Positions 55,151-64,000 of a DNA stretch of 64,000 nucleotides are shown here, piece by piece. The notes under the pieces are model-generated. The model was not told the origin of the DNA. It did not search any database and saw only the letters and a list, made by a program, of their open reading frames with translations. Each line of letters opens with the position of its first letter. Position 1 is the stretch's first letter. The stretch is from Buchnera aphidicola (Ceratovacuna japonica) (GTDB lineage: Bacteria > Pseudomonadota > Gammaproteobacteria > Enterobacterales > Enterobacteriaceae), in NCBI GenBank assembly GCA_024349705.1, contig AP026065.1:248001-312000 (forward strand), in the 5' to 3' direction. A program made the translations under genes and the position numbers.

Positions 55151-56608
55151 ATGATAAAAGAAAAAAAAAATATGAAAATATCAGAAGAAAGAAAAATAAA
55201 AAAGAATAGTATTGAATATATAAAAAAACATAATTTTATTTATCCAAATAACTTTTTTCCAAACACTACATGCAAAAAAATAATAAAAAAATATAATAGT
55301 AAAAACAAAGAAATAAAAATATCTGGAAGAATAACAAAAATTAGAATTATGGGAAAAGCATCTTTTTGTGAAATCAAAGATATGAGTGGAAAAATACAAT
55401 TATATGTTTCTCAAAAATATATAAATAAAGAATTTTATATAAATCATTTTAAAAAATGGAGTTTAGGAGACATAATAGGAGTATATGGAAATGTTTTTAA
55501 AACAAAAACACAAGAAATTACTATAAGATGTAAAAAATTAAAACTTTTAACTAAAATATTTAAACTAATTCCAAATAGTTTTTATGGTTTGTTAGATAAA
55601 GAAAAATGTTATAGAAAAAGATATTTAGATCTAATCACAAACTCAAATTCTATGAAAAAGTTTTTAATAAGATCAAAAATAATATTTTTAATTAGAAAAT
55701 TTTTTCATAAAAAAAAATTTATTGAAGTAGAAACACCAATAATTCAAAATATACCAGGAGGTGCATTAGCTAAACCTTTTAAAACATATCATAATAAATT
55801 AAACAAAAAAATGTATTTAAGAATATCTCCTGAACTTTATTTAAAAAAATTAATAATAGGTGGGTTTGAAAAAATATTTGAAATAAGTAAAAATTTCAGA
55901 AATGAAGGAATATCAAATAAACATAATCCTGAGTTTACTATGATAGAAGCATATTCTGCATATTCTGATTATAAATATATGATGAAAATAATAGAAAAAT
56001 TATTTAAATATATATTAAAAAATATAAAAAAAAAATATTCTATTATATATAATAAAACAAAAATAAAATTTAAAAAAAAATTTTGTAAAATGACAATCAC
56101 AGAGGCAATTCTAAAATTTAATAATGATATTAAAATTAAAGATATAAATAACATAAAAAGAATAAAGAGATTAGCAATAAATAAAAAAATAAAAATAAAA
56201 AAACATTATAATATAGAAAAAATAAAAATTAAAATATTTGAACAAACAGTAGAAAAAAATATTGTACATCCAACCTTTATAACAGATTATCCTGTAGAGT
56301 TGTCCCCATTATCTAGAAAAAAAAATAATTCTGTAAATTTAACTGAAAGATTTGAATTATTTATATCTGGAATTGAAATAAGTAATGGATTTTCAGAACT
56401 AAATGACCCAATAGATCAAAAAAAAAGATTTAAAGAACAGATAAAGGAAAGTAACAAAAATTTTTATGATAAAGAATATATAACAGCATTAGAATATGGA
56501 TTGCCTCCTACTTCAGGTATGGGACTTGGAATAGATAGATTAATAATGTTATTAACTGATTCTAAAAATATTAGAGATGTAATTTTATTTCCTACTTTAA
56601 AAAATTAA
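55151..56608 (+). CDS. lysS: Lysyl-tRNA synthetase
   Basis: Class IIb synthetase, 485 aa (E. coli 505). It has an N-terminal OB-fold ('SGRITKIRIMGKASFCEIKD'), motif 1 'FIEVETPIIQNIPGGALAKPF', motif 2 'FEISKNFRNEGIS', and motif 3 'GMGLGIDRLIM' near the C-terminus. prfB-lysS order as in E. coli; a heavy lysine demand in these proteins makes it a key enzyme here. Confidence 0.97.
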   Translation: MIKEKKNMKISEERKIKKNSIEYIKKHNFIYPNNFFPNTTCKKIIKKYNSKNKEIKISGRITKIRIMGKASFCEIKDMSGKIQLYVSQKYINKEFYINHFKKWSLGDIIGVYGNVFKTKTQEITIRCKKLKLLTKIFKLIPNSFYGLLDKEKCYRKRYLDLITNSNSMKKFLIRSKIIFLIRKFFHKKKFIEVETPIIQNIPGGALAKPFKTYHNKLNKKMYLRISPELYLKKLIIGGFEKIFEISKNFRNEGISNKHNPEFTMIEAYSAYSDYKYMMKIIEKLFKYILKNIKKKYSIIYNKTKIKFKKKFCKMTITEAILKFNNDIKIKDINNIKRIKRLAINKKIKIKKHYNIEKIKIKIFEQTVEKNIVHPTFITDYPVELSPLSRKKNNSVNLTERFELFISGIEISNGFSELNDPIDQKKRFKEQIKESNKNFYDKEYITALEYGLPPTSGMGLGIDRLIMLLTDSKNIRDVILFPTLKN

Positions 56609-56649
56609 TATACTATTATAAAAAACAATAAAACATAATTAAAAAAAAA

Positions 56650-57888
56650 ATGAAAAAAGAAAAAAATATATTAATCGCAATAAGAAAAATTATAAAAAAA
56701 AATAATACACCATTTTGGATATATAAAGAAAAAACTATTTTAAAACAAATAAAAAAATTAAAAAAATTTGATGTAATAAGATATGCACAAAAATCTTGTT
56801 CTAATATAAACATATTAAAAATAATGAAAAAAAACAAACTAAAAGTAGATTCTGTATCATTAGGAGAAATAGAAAGAGCTATAGAAGCTGGTTTTAAATC
56901 TAAAAATGATGAAATAGTTTTTACTTCAGATATTTTTGAAAAAGAATCTTTATTAAAAGTAAAAGAACTAAACATAACAGTTAACATAGGATCTATAGAC
57001 ATGATAAAACAATTAGGAAAAATTTCTCCAGGTCATAAAATATGGCTTAGAATAAATCCAAAGTTTGGATATGGACATAGTAAAAAAACTAATACAGGAG
57101 GAAAAAACAGCAAACATGGAATATGGAAAATAAAAAAAGCTATAAAAAAAGTAAAAAAATATAAATTAAAATTGTCAGGGTTTCATATACATGTAGGCTC
57201 AGGAGTAAATTCAAAAAATTTAAAAAAAGTGCGTAGATATATGGAAAAAAAAATAATAAAAATAAATAAAAAAATAGATACAATATCTTCAGGAGGAGGA
57301 ATATCAATAGTATACAAAAAATCTGAAAAAAAAATAAATGTAAAAAGACATATCAACAAATGGATAAAAACTAAAAAAAAAATAGAAAGAAACATAAATA
57401 AAAAAATAACATTAGAAACTGAACCTGGAAGATTTTTAGTAGCTAAATCTGGTTTTTTAATATCAGAAGTTAGAGCTATAAAAAAAACTAGTAAATATAA
57501 ATTTGTATTAGTAAACGTTGGATTTAATGATTTAATAAGACCTACAATGTATGGAAGCTATCATAAGATATCTATAATAAAAAAAAATAAAAAAAAAATA
57601 GATCTTAAAAAAACTGAGAAAGTTGTAATATCAGGACCATTATGTGAATCAGGAGACGTGTTTACTATAAAAAAAAATGGGGATATAACAACTAGAAATC
57701 TTCCAAAAATTTCTGTTGGAGATTATTTGTTATTTCATGATGTAGGAGCATATGGATCTTCTATGTCATCTAACTATAATAGCAGACCATTAATACAAGA
57801 ATTTTTATTAACAAAAAATAACAAAATAAAAATAATAAGAAAAAAACAAAAAATAAAAGATCTAATAAAACTAGAAAAAATTATATAA
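56650..57888 (+). CDS. lysA: Diaminopimelate decarboxylase
   Basis: Last step of lysine synthesis. The 412 aa PLP enzyme (E. coli 420) has the cofactor lysine in 'RYAQKSCSN' (about residue 47), the 'SSGGGISI' glycine loop, 'ETEPGRFLV', and 'GPLCESGDV' with the catalytic cysteine. In E. coli the activator LysR adjoins it; none is present here, so regulation is probably lost. Confidence 0.96.
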   Translation: MKKEKNILIAIRKIIKKNNTPFWIYKEKTILKQIKKLKKFDVIRYAQKSCSNINILKIMKKNKLKVDSVSLGEIERAIEAGFKSKNDEIVFTSDIFEKESLLKVKELNITVNIGSIDMIKQLGKISPGHKIWLRINPKFGYGHSKKTNTGGKNSKHGIWKIKKAIKKVKKYKLKLSGFHIHVGSGVNSKNLKKVRRYMEKKIIKINKKIDTISSGGGISIVYKKSEKKINVKRHINKWIKTKKKIERNINKKITLETEPGRFLVAKSGFLISEVRAIKKTSKYKFVLVNVGFNDLIRPTMYGSYHKISIIKKNKKKIDLKKTEKVVISGPLCESGDVFTIKKNGDITTRNLPKISVGDYLLFHDVGAYGSSMSSNYNSRPLIQEFLLTKNNKIKIIRKKQKIKDLIKLEKII

Positions 57889-57980
57889 AAAATATTTATA
57901 TAAAAAATATCTATAAATTATATAAAAATTATTAATAAAAACAAAAATAAATTTTAATAACAAAATATCATAAAAAAAAA

Positions 57981-59303
57981 ATGAAAAAAATATATATAAA
58001 AACATGGGGTTGTCAAATGAACGAATATGATTCGTTTATTATACAAAAAACTCTAGAAAAAAAAATAAAATGCAAAACAACGAAAGAACATAAAAAAGCA
58101 GACATACTTATATTAAATACTTGTTCTATAAGAGAAAAAGCTCAAGAGAAATTGTTTCATCAACTAGGAAGATGGAAAATATTAAAGAAAAAAAATCCTA
58201 AAATAATAATAGCAGTAGGTGGATGTGTAGCTAATCAAGAAGAAAAAAAAATATATAATAGAGCTCCGTATGTGGATATTATTTTTGGCACACAAACAAT
58301 ACATAAATTACCAAAAATGATATATAAAAATGAAAAATATAAAAACATATTAATAAATACAAAATTAGAAGGAATAAAAAAATTTAATTCAAAATATTTT
58401 TATAAAAATAAAAATATAAGTTCTTATGTAACTATAATGGAAGGATGTAATAAAAAGTGTACATTTTGTATAGTTCCTAATACAAGGGGAAAAGAAATAA
58501 GTAGGCCTTATAAAGATATATTATTAGAAATAAAAAACATGACTAATAATATAAAAGAAGTAACATTACTAGGACAAAATGTAAATTCTTATTTTTATAA
58601 AAATAAAAAAAATAAAAATATATGCACGTTTTCAAAATTATTACATAAAGTTGCTAATATAAAAAAAATAAAAAGAATAAGATTCATAACAAGTCATCCA
58701 AAAGATTTTAACAACGAAATTATAAATGCATATAAAAAAATACCTAAATTAGTAAATTTTTTACATTTACCAATACAAAGTGGCTCAGACAAAATTTTAA
58801 AATTAATGAAAAGAGGATATAATATAAAAAGATATAAAAATATTATAAAAAAAATATTAAAGATAAGACCAAATATGAAAATAAGCTCAGATTTTATAAT
58901 AGGATTTCCTGGAGAAACAAAAAAAGACTTTATAAAAACTATGAAAATAATATCTGAAATAAATTTTGATACTAGTTTTAGTTTTATATATTCTAAAAGA
59001 CCTAACACTATTGCTAGTAAATTACTAGATACAACTACATTACACGAAAAAAAAAAAAGATTATATAAAATACAAAGAGCTCTTTTACAAAAAAAAATTC
59101 AATGGAATAGAAGAATGATAGGTACAATACAAGAAATATTAGTATATAAAAAATACAAAAAAAATTCACAAAAATTAATAGGAACTACAGAAAATAATAG
59201 AATAGTTATTTTTAATGGATCTTATAACAATATAGGAAAAATAGTAAAAGTAAAAATTACAAAAATTTATAAAAAATATTTTAAAGGAAAAATTATAATT
59301 TAA
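57981..59303 (+). CDS. miaB: MiaB, tRNA methylthiotransferase
   Basis: Radical-SAM enzyme that makes ms2i6A37 in tRNAs reading U-initial codons. The 440 aa protein (E. coli 474) has N-terminal cluster cysteines ('GCQMNEYDS', 'NTCSIREKA', 'GGCVANQE'), the radical-SAM CNKKCTFC motif near residue 157, and a C-terminal TRAM domain. It starts the E. coli-like miaB-(ybeZ)-ybeY-ybeX row; ybeZ is missing. Confidence 0.96.
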   Translation: MKKIYIKTWGCQMNEYDSFIIQKTLEKKIKCKTTKEHKKADILILNTCSIREKAQEKLFHQLGRWKILKKKNPKIIIAVGGCVANQEEKKIYNRAPYVDIIFGTQTIHKLPKMIYKNEKYKNILINTKLEGIKKFNSKYFYKNKNISSYVTIMEGCNKKCTFCIVPNTRGKEISRPYKDILLEIKNMTNNIKEVTLLGQNVNSYFYKNKKNKNICTFSKLLHKVANIKKIKRIRFITSHPKDFNNEIINAYKKIPKLVNFLHLPIQSGSDKILKLMKRGYNIKRYKNIIKKILKIRPNMKISSDFIIGFPGETKKDFIKTMKIISEINFDTSFSFIYSKRPNTIASKLLDTTTLHEKKKRLYKIQRALLQKKIQWNRRMIGTIQEILVYKKYKKNSQKLIGTTENNRIVIFNGSYNNIGKIVKVKITKIYKKYFKGKIII

Positions 59304-59355
59304 AAATATATTATAAAACATTACAATTAAAAAAACATAAAAAATATATTACAAT

Positions 59356-59790
59356 ATGTCAAAAATAAAAATAAACATTAAAAAAAAATACAATGCTAAA
59401 CATTTTTATCCAAAAAAAAAATTAATATTAAAATGGCTAAAAATTATATTTAAAAAAAAAGTAGAAATAAATATAGTTATGGTTAAAAAGAGTGAAATGA
59501 AAAAAATAAATTTAAAGTATAAAAAAAAAAATATACCTACAAATGTATTATCGTTTTCATTTAAAAAAAAAAACTTTTTAAAAAATAATTTTATAGGAGA
59601 TATAATAATTTGTAATTCAATAATATATGAGGAGTCTGTTCAACAAAAAAAAACATTAATATCGCATTGGGCCCATATAATAATTCATGGCTCATTACAT
59701 TTATTAGGGTTAAGGCATAACAAAAATAAAGAAATGGAAAACTTAGAAAAAAAAATAATGAAAAAACTTGGATACAAAAATCCATACTAA
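59356..59790 (+). CDS. ybeY: YbeY, single-strand-specific endoribonuclease
   Basis: Metalloenzyme for 16S rRNA 3' maturation and 70S quality control. The 144 aa protein (E. coli 155) has the zinc motif 'HGSLHLLGLRHNK', with three histidines near residues 112, 116 and 122, and 'TNVLSFSF' upstream. It follows miaB. Confidence 0.93.
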   Translation: MSKIKINIKKKYNAKHFYPKKKLILKWLKIIFKKKVEINIVMVKKSEMKKINLKYKKKNIPTNVLSFSFKKKNFLKNNFIGDIIICNSIIYEESVQQKKTLISHWAHIIIHGSLHLLGLRHNKNKEMENLEKKIMKKLGYKNPY

Positions 59791-59884
59791 AAAATAAAAA
59801 TATATTAAACAATTATTAATAACATTTTATATTATATTAATATATAATATATAAAAATGTTTTCTTATCAAAAAAAATAAAAAA

Positions 59885-60751
59885 ATGAATTATATAGAAA
59901 AAAATAATGAAAAAAAAGATAAGAAAGGATTTCTAAATATTTTTAAAAAACAACTATTTTATAACGAGCCAAAAAATAGAAATGAATTAATATTATTAAT
60001 AAAGAATTTTGAAAAAAAATCGTTAATAAGTAAAAATACTAGAAACATATTAGAAAAAGTTATTCAAACTACAAAAAAAAGAGTAAAAGAAGTAATGGTT
60101 CCAAAACTTCAGATGGTAACTATAAAATCTAAAAACAATTTATATGAATGTTTAGAAACAATATTTAAATCTTATCACTCAAAATTTCCAGTAATAAATA
60201 AAAATAACAAAATAAAAGGATTTATAACAATAAAAGATCTAATACCATTTATAAAAAATAAAAAAAAAAACTTTTCTATAAAAAAAATATTAAAACCACT
60301 TATAATAATACCTGAAAGTAAATATGTAGACATAGCATTATATGAACTAAAATCTAAAAAGCTTCATATGGCTATAGTTATAGATGAATTTGGAACAGTC
60401 TCTGGTCTAATTACAATAAAAGATATTTTAAAACTAATAATAGGAAAGATAGAATATGAATTTAATAATATTAATAAATTTAATATAAAAAAAATGAAAA
60501 ATAAAAGTTTTATAGTAAAGGGTCTTACAAAAATATCAGATTTTAATTCATATTTTAAAGCTAGATTTAAAGATTCAGAAGTAGATACAATAGGAGGTTT
60601 AATATTAAAATACTTTGGAAAATTACCAGAAATAGGAAAAAAAATTAAAACAAAAAATTTTTTATTCAAAATAAAAAAAACAAATAGTATAAGAATAATA
60701 GAAATGAACGTAAAAATTATAAAAAAAACTTATAGAAAAAACAAAAATTAA
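59885..60751 (+). CDS. ybeX: CorC/YbeX, CBS-domain protein
   Basis: A 288 aa protein (E. coli 292) with a pair of CBS domains (about residues 70-195: 'VKEVMVPKLQMVTIKS', then 'IDEFGTVSGLITIKDIL') and a C-terminal CorC_HlyC domain ('EVDTIGGLI'). Linked to magnesium/cobalt efflux and, more recently, ribosome metabolism; the exact role is uncertain. lnt follows it in E. coli but is missing here; leuS starts 26 bases on. Confidence 0.92.
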   Translation: MNYIEKNNEKKDKKGFLNIFKKQLFYNEPKNRNELILLIKNFEKKSLISKNTRNILEKVIQTTKKRVKEVMVPKLQMVTIKSKNNLYECLETIFKSYHSKFPVINKNNKIKGFITIKDLIPFIKNKKKNFSIKKILKPLIIIPESKYVDIALYELKSKKLHMAIVIDEFGTVSGLITIKDILKLIIGKIEYEFNNINKFNIKKMKNKSFIVKGLTKISDFNSYFKARFKDSEVDTIGGLILKYFGKLPEIGKKIKTKNFLFKIKKTNSIRIIEMNVKIIKKTYRKNKN

Positions 60752-60777
60752 ATGAAATATTTTAAGAGATAAAATAT

Positions 60778-63348
60778 ATGATAAAAGAATACAATCATAA
60801 AAAAATAGAAAAAAGTGTACAAAAGTATTGGAAAAAAAATAAATATTTTAAAGTGGATGAAGATAAAAAAAGAAAAAAATATTATTGTTTACCTATGTTT
60901 CCATATCCGTCAGGAAATTTGCATATGGGACACATTAGAAACTATACTATAAGTGATATAATAGCTATATATAATAGAATGTTAGATAAAAATGTATTAC
61001 ATCCAATAGGATGGGATTCTTTTGGTTTGCCTGCTGAAGAAGCTGCTATAAAAAATAAAATAGAACCATATGTTTGGACTATAAAAAATATAAAAAATAT
61101 GAAAAAACAGCTTAAATCTATGGGTTTTAGCTATGATTGGTCAAGAGAAATATCTACATGTGATCCTAATTTTTATAAATGGGAACAATATATATTTACA
61201 AAATTATATAAAAAAAAAATTGTATACAAAAAAAAATCTTTAGTAAATTGGTGTGAAAACGATAAAACAGTTTTAGCAAATGAACAAGTAATAAATAAAA
61301 AATGTTGGAGATGTAATAACAAAGTTAAAATGAAAAATATGTATCAATGGTTTATCAAAACAAAAAAATATGCAAAAAGATTAATAAAAGATATGAAATA
61401 TGTAAAAAAATGGCCTAAAAAAGTTATTTCTATGCAAAAAAAATGGATAGGATATAAAAAATATTCAAAAATATTAATAAACACTGAAAATAATAAAAAA
61501 TTTTTTGCATATACATCAAGAATAGATACACTTTTCGGAGTAACATTTATATTATTGTTTTATAAATCAAAATTCATAATAAAAAATATGTCAAAAGATA
61601 TATATATAAATAAAATATTTAAAAAATGTATAGAAAAAAAATATAAAAAAATTAAAACAGCATATAAAATAAAATATAATGCTATAAATCCAATTAATAA
61701 AAAAATAATACCAATATGGGTATCAAACTATTTTATAAAAAAAAACAATACAAAAAAATCTATATTAGCATGTCCTGCTCATAACAAATCAGAATGGCTA
61801 TTTGCAAAAAAATATAAAATAAAAATTAAATTTGTAATAAAAAACAAAAGTGAAGAAAAAAAGTATAAAAATATAAAAAAACCAATTTTATATAAAGGAA
61901 TTTTATTTAATTCTGATAAAAAAATAAATGGATTAAATAGTAATAAAGCAAAAAAAAAAATAAAAGAAAAGTTAAAAAAAATTACAAAGATCTATACAAA
62001 AGAAACATTTAAAATAAAAGATTGGAATATATCTAGACAAAGATACTGGGGATGCCCTATACCTGCTGCAATTTTAGAAAACAAAAAATTAGAATGTATT
62101 TCAAAAAAACAATTACCTATAAAATTAAAAAAAACAATAGAAAAACATAAAAAAAAAAGAAAAATATTAATAAATGGAAAATTAGGAACATTAGAAAAAG
62201 ATACTTTCGATACATTCATTGAATCTTCTTGGTATTATATAAGATATGTAAGTCCTAAATATAAAAAAGGTATGGTAGATCCTAAATCTGCTTTATACTG
62301 GCTTCCAGTAGACTTTTATATAGGAGGAATAGAACATGCAACTATGCATTTAATATATTTTAGAATTTATTGTAAAATATTAAAAGATCTAAAAATAATA
62401 AAATTTAATGAACCAGTTAAAAATTTGATGTGTCAAGGAATGGTATTATCTGATACATTTTATAAAATATGTAATGGAAAAAAAATATGGGTTTCGCAAA
62501 ATGAAATAAAGATAATAAAAAATAAAAAAGGAAAAATAAAAAAAATAATAAATAATGTAGATAAAAAAAAAATATATTATGTTGGTATGACTAAAATGTC
62601 AAAATCTAAAAATAATGGAATAGAACCTAAAAATATAATAAAAAAATATGGTGCTGATTCATTAAGACTATTTATTATGTTTTCAGCTCCTGTAGAAGAT
62701 CCAATTAAATGGAAAAATGAAGGAATAAAAGGATCATATAAGTTTATAAAAAAAATATGGAATTTAAGCAATATAATTTTTAATAATAAAAAAAATAAAA
62801 AACTTAATATTATACATGAAAATTTAAATGAAAAACAAAAAAAAATTAGAAAAAAAGTTCACAAAGTAATAGTAATAATATCAAAAAATATGAAAAAAAA
62901 AAAAAACTTTAATACATCAATATCTGAAGTAATGAAAGCTATAAAAAAAGTAGAAAAATATAATAATAAAAATTCATTAGTCGTACAAGAATCTATGTTA
63001 ATAATATTAAAATTATTAAATCCATTCATTCCACATACAATTTTTTATATTTTTAAAAAATTTAATATTCTACATAAGTTAAGAAAAAAATGTTGGCCAG
63101 AACCAGACAAAAAAGCAATTGTAGAAAACTTTTGTAATATTATTACACAAATAGATGGAAAAAAGAGATATATAATTAATATAAAAAAAAATGCACAAGA
63201 AAAAGAAATATTAAAAATAATAAAAGAAAAGAAAATCTTAAATAAATATTTAAAAAATAAAAAAATAAAAAAAACTATATTTATAAAAAATAAAATAATA
63301 AATATTTTAACTAAAAAAAATATTTATAAAAATAATACTATCAAATAA
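60778..63348 (+). CDS. leuS: Leucyl-tRNA synthetase with degenerate editing site
   Basis: Charges tRNA-Leu. The 856 aa class I enzyme (E. coli 860) has the HIGH-type motif in 'PYPSGNLHMGH' near residue 45, a zinc module CWRC..., and KMSKS in 'MTKMSKSKNNG'. The CP1 editing domain is full-length, but its active site is eroded: TTRPDT reads TSRIDT (246-251), GTG is lost, and the invariant aspartate of GHD is Asn336 (AHN, codon 61783-61785). Synthetic function looks intact; proofreading looks impaired. It is followed 7 bases later by holA; lptE, between them in E. coli, is lost. Confidence 0.96.
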   Translation: MIKEYNHKKIEKSVQKYWKKNKYFKVDEDKKRKKYYCLPMFPYPSGNLHMGHIRNYTISDIIAIYNRMLDKNVLHPIGWDSFGLPAEEAAIKNKIEPYVWTIKNIKNMKKQLKSMGFSYDWSREISTCDPNFYKWEQYIFTKLYKKKIVYKKKSLVNWCENDKTVLANEQVINKKCWRCNNKVKMKNMYQWFIKTKKYAKRLIKDMKYVKKWPKKVISMQKKWIGYKKYSKILINTENNKKFFAYTSRIDTLFGVTFILLFYKSKFIIKNMSKDIYINKIFKKCIEKKYKKIKTAYKIKYNAINPINKKIIPIWVSNYFIKKNNTKKSILACPAHNKSEWLFAKKYKIKIKFVIKNKSEEKKYKNIKKPILYKGILFNSDKKINGLNSNKAKKKIKEKLKKITKIYTKETFKIKDWNISRQRYWGCPIPAAILENKKLECISKKQLPIKLKKTIEKHKKKRKILINGKLGTLEKDTFDTFIESSWYYIRYVSPKYKKGMVDPKSALYWLPVDFYIGGIEHATMHLIYFRIYCKILKDLKIIKFNEPVKNLMCQGMVLSDTFYKICNGKKIWVSQNEIKIIKNKKGKIKKIINNVDKKKIYYVGMTKMSKSKNNGIEPKNIIKKYGADSLRLFIMFSAPVEDPIKWKNEGIKGSYKFIKKIWNLSNIIFNNKKNKKLNIIHENLNEKQKKIRKKVHKVIVIISKNMKKKKNFNTSISEVMKAIKKVEKYNNKNSLVVQESMLIILKLLNPFIPHTIFYIFKKFNILHKLRKKCWPEPDKKAIVENFCNIITQIDGKKRYIINIKKNAQEKEILKIIKEKKILNKYLKNKKIKKTIFIKNKIINILTKKNIYKNNTIK

Positions 63349-63355
63349 AATTAAA

Positions 63356-64000
63356 ATGAAAAAAATATATTTAAAAAATAAAATAAAAATAAATTTAAAA
63401 AAAAATGTTTCATTTTTTATACTTATTGGAAACGAAATAGTACTAATAAATGAATCTATAAATGTAATATTAAAAAAAGCAAAAAAAATAGGATTTTATG
63501 TTAATAAAAAAGTAGAATGCAAAAAAAACTTTAAAAATTTAATGAACAATAATTTATTTTATTTTAAAAGAATAATAATAATAAATACTTTTAAAAAAAA
63601 TTTTTTTAGCAGTATATTAAAATTTATAGAAAAAATAAAAAAAATAAAAAGTCAAAAAATAATAATTATAATAAATTTTTTTAAATTATTAAATTTTAAA
63701 ATATTAAATACAATATTAAAATGTATAAAAGACTACACATTAATAAATTGTAATATTAGTAAATATGAAGATGTAATTAATTGGATAGAATACAAATTTA
63801 AAAAAAATAAAATAAAAATAACAAAAAATGCAAAAACAATATTATATAATATATATAAATATAATCTAATTAAATTAACACAAATTATATATCAATGTAA
63901 AATATTATTTTATAAAAAAAATAAAATAAATACCAATAATATAAAAAAAATAGTTAGTTCTTATCCAGATATGAATTATGAAAATTTAATAAAATTTTTT
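63356..64000 (+). CDS. holA: HolA, DNA polymerase III delta subunit (partial)
   Basis: Clamp-loader subunit that opens the beta clamp. The frame starts at 63356 and stays open through the window edge (215 codons seen of about 340), so the 3' end is cut off. The segment 'FFILIGNEIVLINESINVIL' (about residues 21-40) matches the E. coli 'YLLLGNDPLLLQESQDAV' region, and the leuS-holA position matches E. coli with lptE removed. Otherwise it is highly divergent. Confidence 0.82.
   Translation, partial: MKKIYLKNKIKINLKKNVSFFILIGNEIVLINESINVILKKAKKIGFYVNKKVECKKNFKNLMNNNLFYFKRIIIINTFKKNFFSSILKFIEKIKKIKSQKIIIIINFFKLLNFKILNTILKCIKDYTLINCNISKYEDVINWIEYKFKKNKIKITKNAKTILYNIYKYNLIKLTQIIYQCKILFYKKNKINTNNIKKIVSSYPDMNYENLIKFF

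Noticed and set aside
1..64000. CRISPR arrays, insertion sequences, prophage, toxin-antitoxin or defence systems
   Set aside because: No repeat-spacer pattern, transposase, integrase or accessory gene cluster is visible; all coding regions are core orthologues.

Overview
This window reads as a chromosome segment of an obligate insect endosymbiont of the Buchnera aphidicola type, a highly reduced gammaproteobacterium derived from the Enterobacterales. The DNA is extremely AT-rich and spacers are almost pure A/T. Proteins are dominated by Lys, Asn and Ile. Nearly every gene is recognisable as the single-copy E. coli orthologue, and blocks keep E. coli order with members deleted. There are no mobile elements, phage genes, CRISPR arrays or rRNA. 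The mix of flagellar basal-body genes (flgH, flgI, flgJ), amino-acid biosynthesis (argF/argI, pheA, aroQ, lysA) and almost no regulators fits an aphid symbiont. I cannot fix the host lineage from sequence alone.

Layout: 28-2148 flagellar P/L-ring and rod genes; 2252-3802 RNase E (catalytic half only, minus strand); 3967-9521 rluC-rpmF-fabD-fabG-acpP-tmk-holB-tatD; 9582-11457 ptsG and hinT; 11527-15879 asnS and valS (minus); 16408-17843 ornithine carbamoyltransferase and ridA; 17877-30231 a long minus-strand RNA/translation block (deaD, pnp, rpsO, rbfA, infB, nusA, tRNA-Leu(GAG), secG, ftsH, rlmE, greA); 30539-32741 ibaG, rplU, rpmA, obgE; 32811-33649 rpsI and rplM (minus); 33854-38309 pheA, ffh, rpsP, rimM, trmD, rplS; 38741-45314 aroQ, rluD (minus), alaS, csrA, tRNA-Ser, tRNA-Arg, gshA; 45355-46370 rpiA plus Gln/Leu/Met tRNAs (minus); 46546-52320 glnS, eno, truncated polA, typA; 52334-53937 gmk and ygfZ (minus); 54055-64000 prfB, lysS, lysA, miaB, ybeY, corC, leuS and the start of holA.

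Most genes serve translation, RNA turnover and replication. Six aminoacyl-tRNA synthetases, eight ribosomal proteins, IF2, RF2 and several ribosome/tRNA modification enzymes are here. The amino-acid genes are the symbiotic contribution.

I see no new multi-gene system. The most interesting signal is a shared defect in three important genes (fabG, polA, prfB): each is broken by exactly one missing A inside a run of 10-11 A, so each needs a +1 A transcript or a -1 ribosomal slip. In prfB this sits where the classic RF2 +1 programmed frameshift should be, and that element is gone. In fabD-fabG the same shift would join two enzymes in one frame. Also notable: a leucyl-tRNA synthetase whose editing site looks dead, a FlgH without its lipoprotein cysteine, a PheA without its feedback motifs, and an Ffh M domain nearly stripped of methionine.
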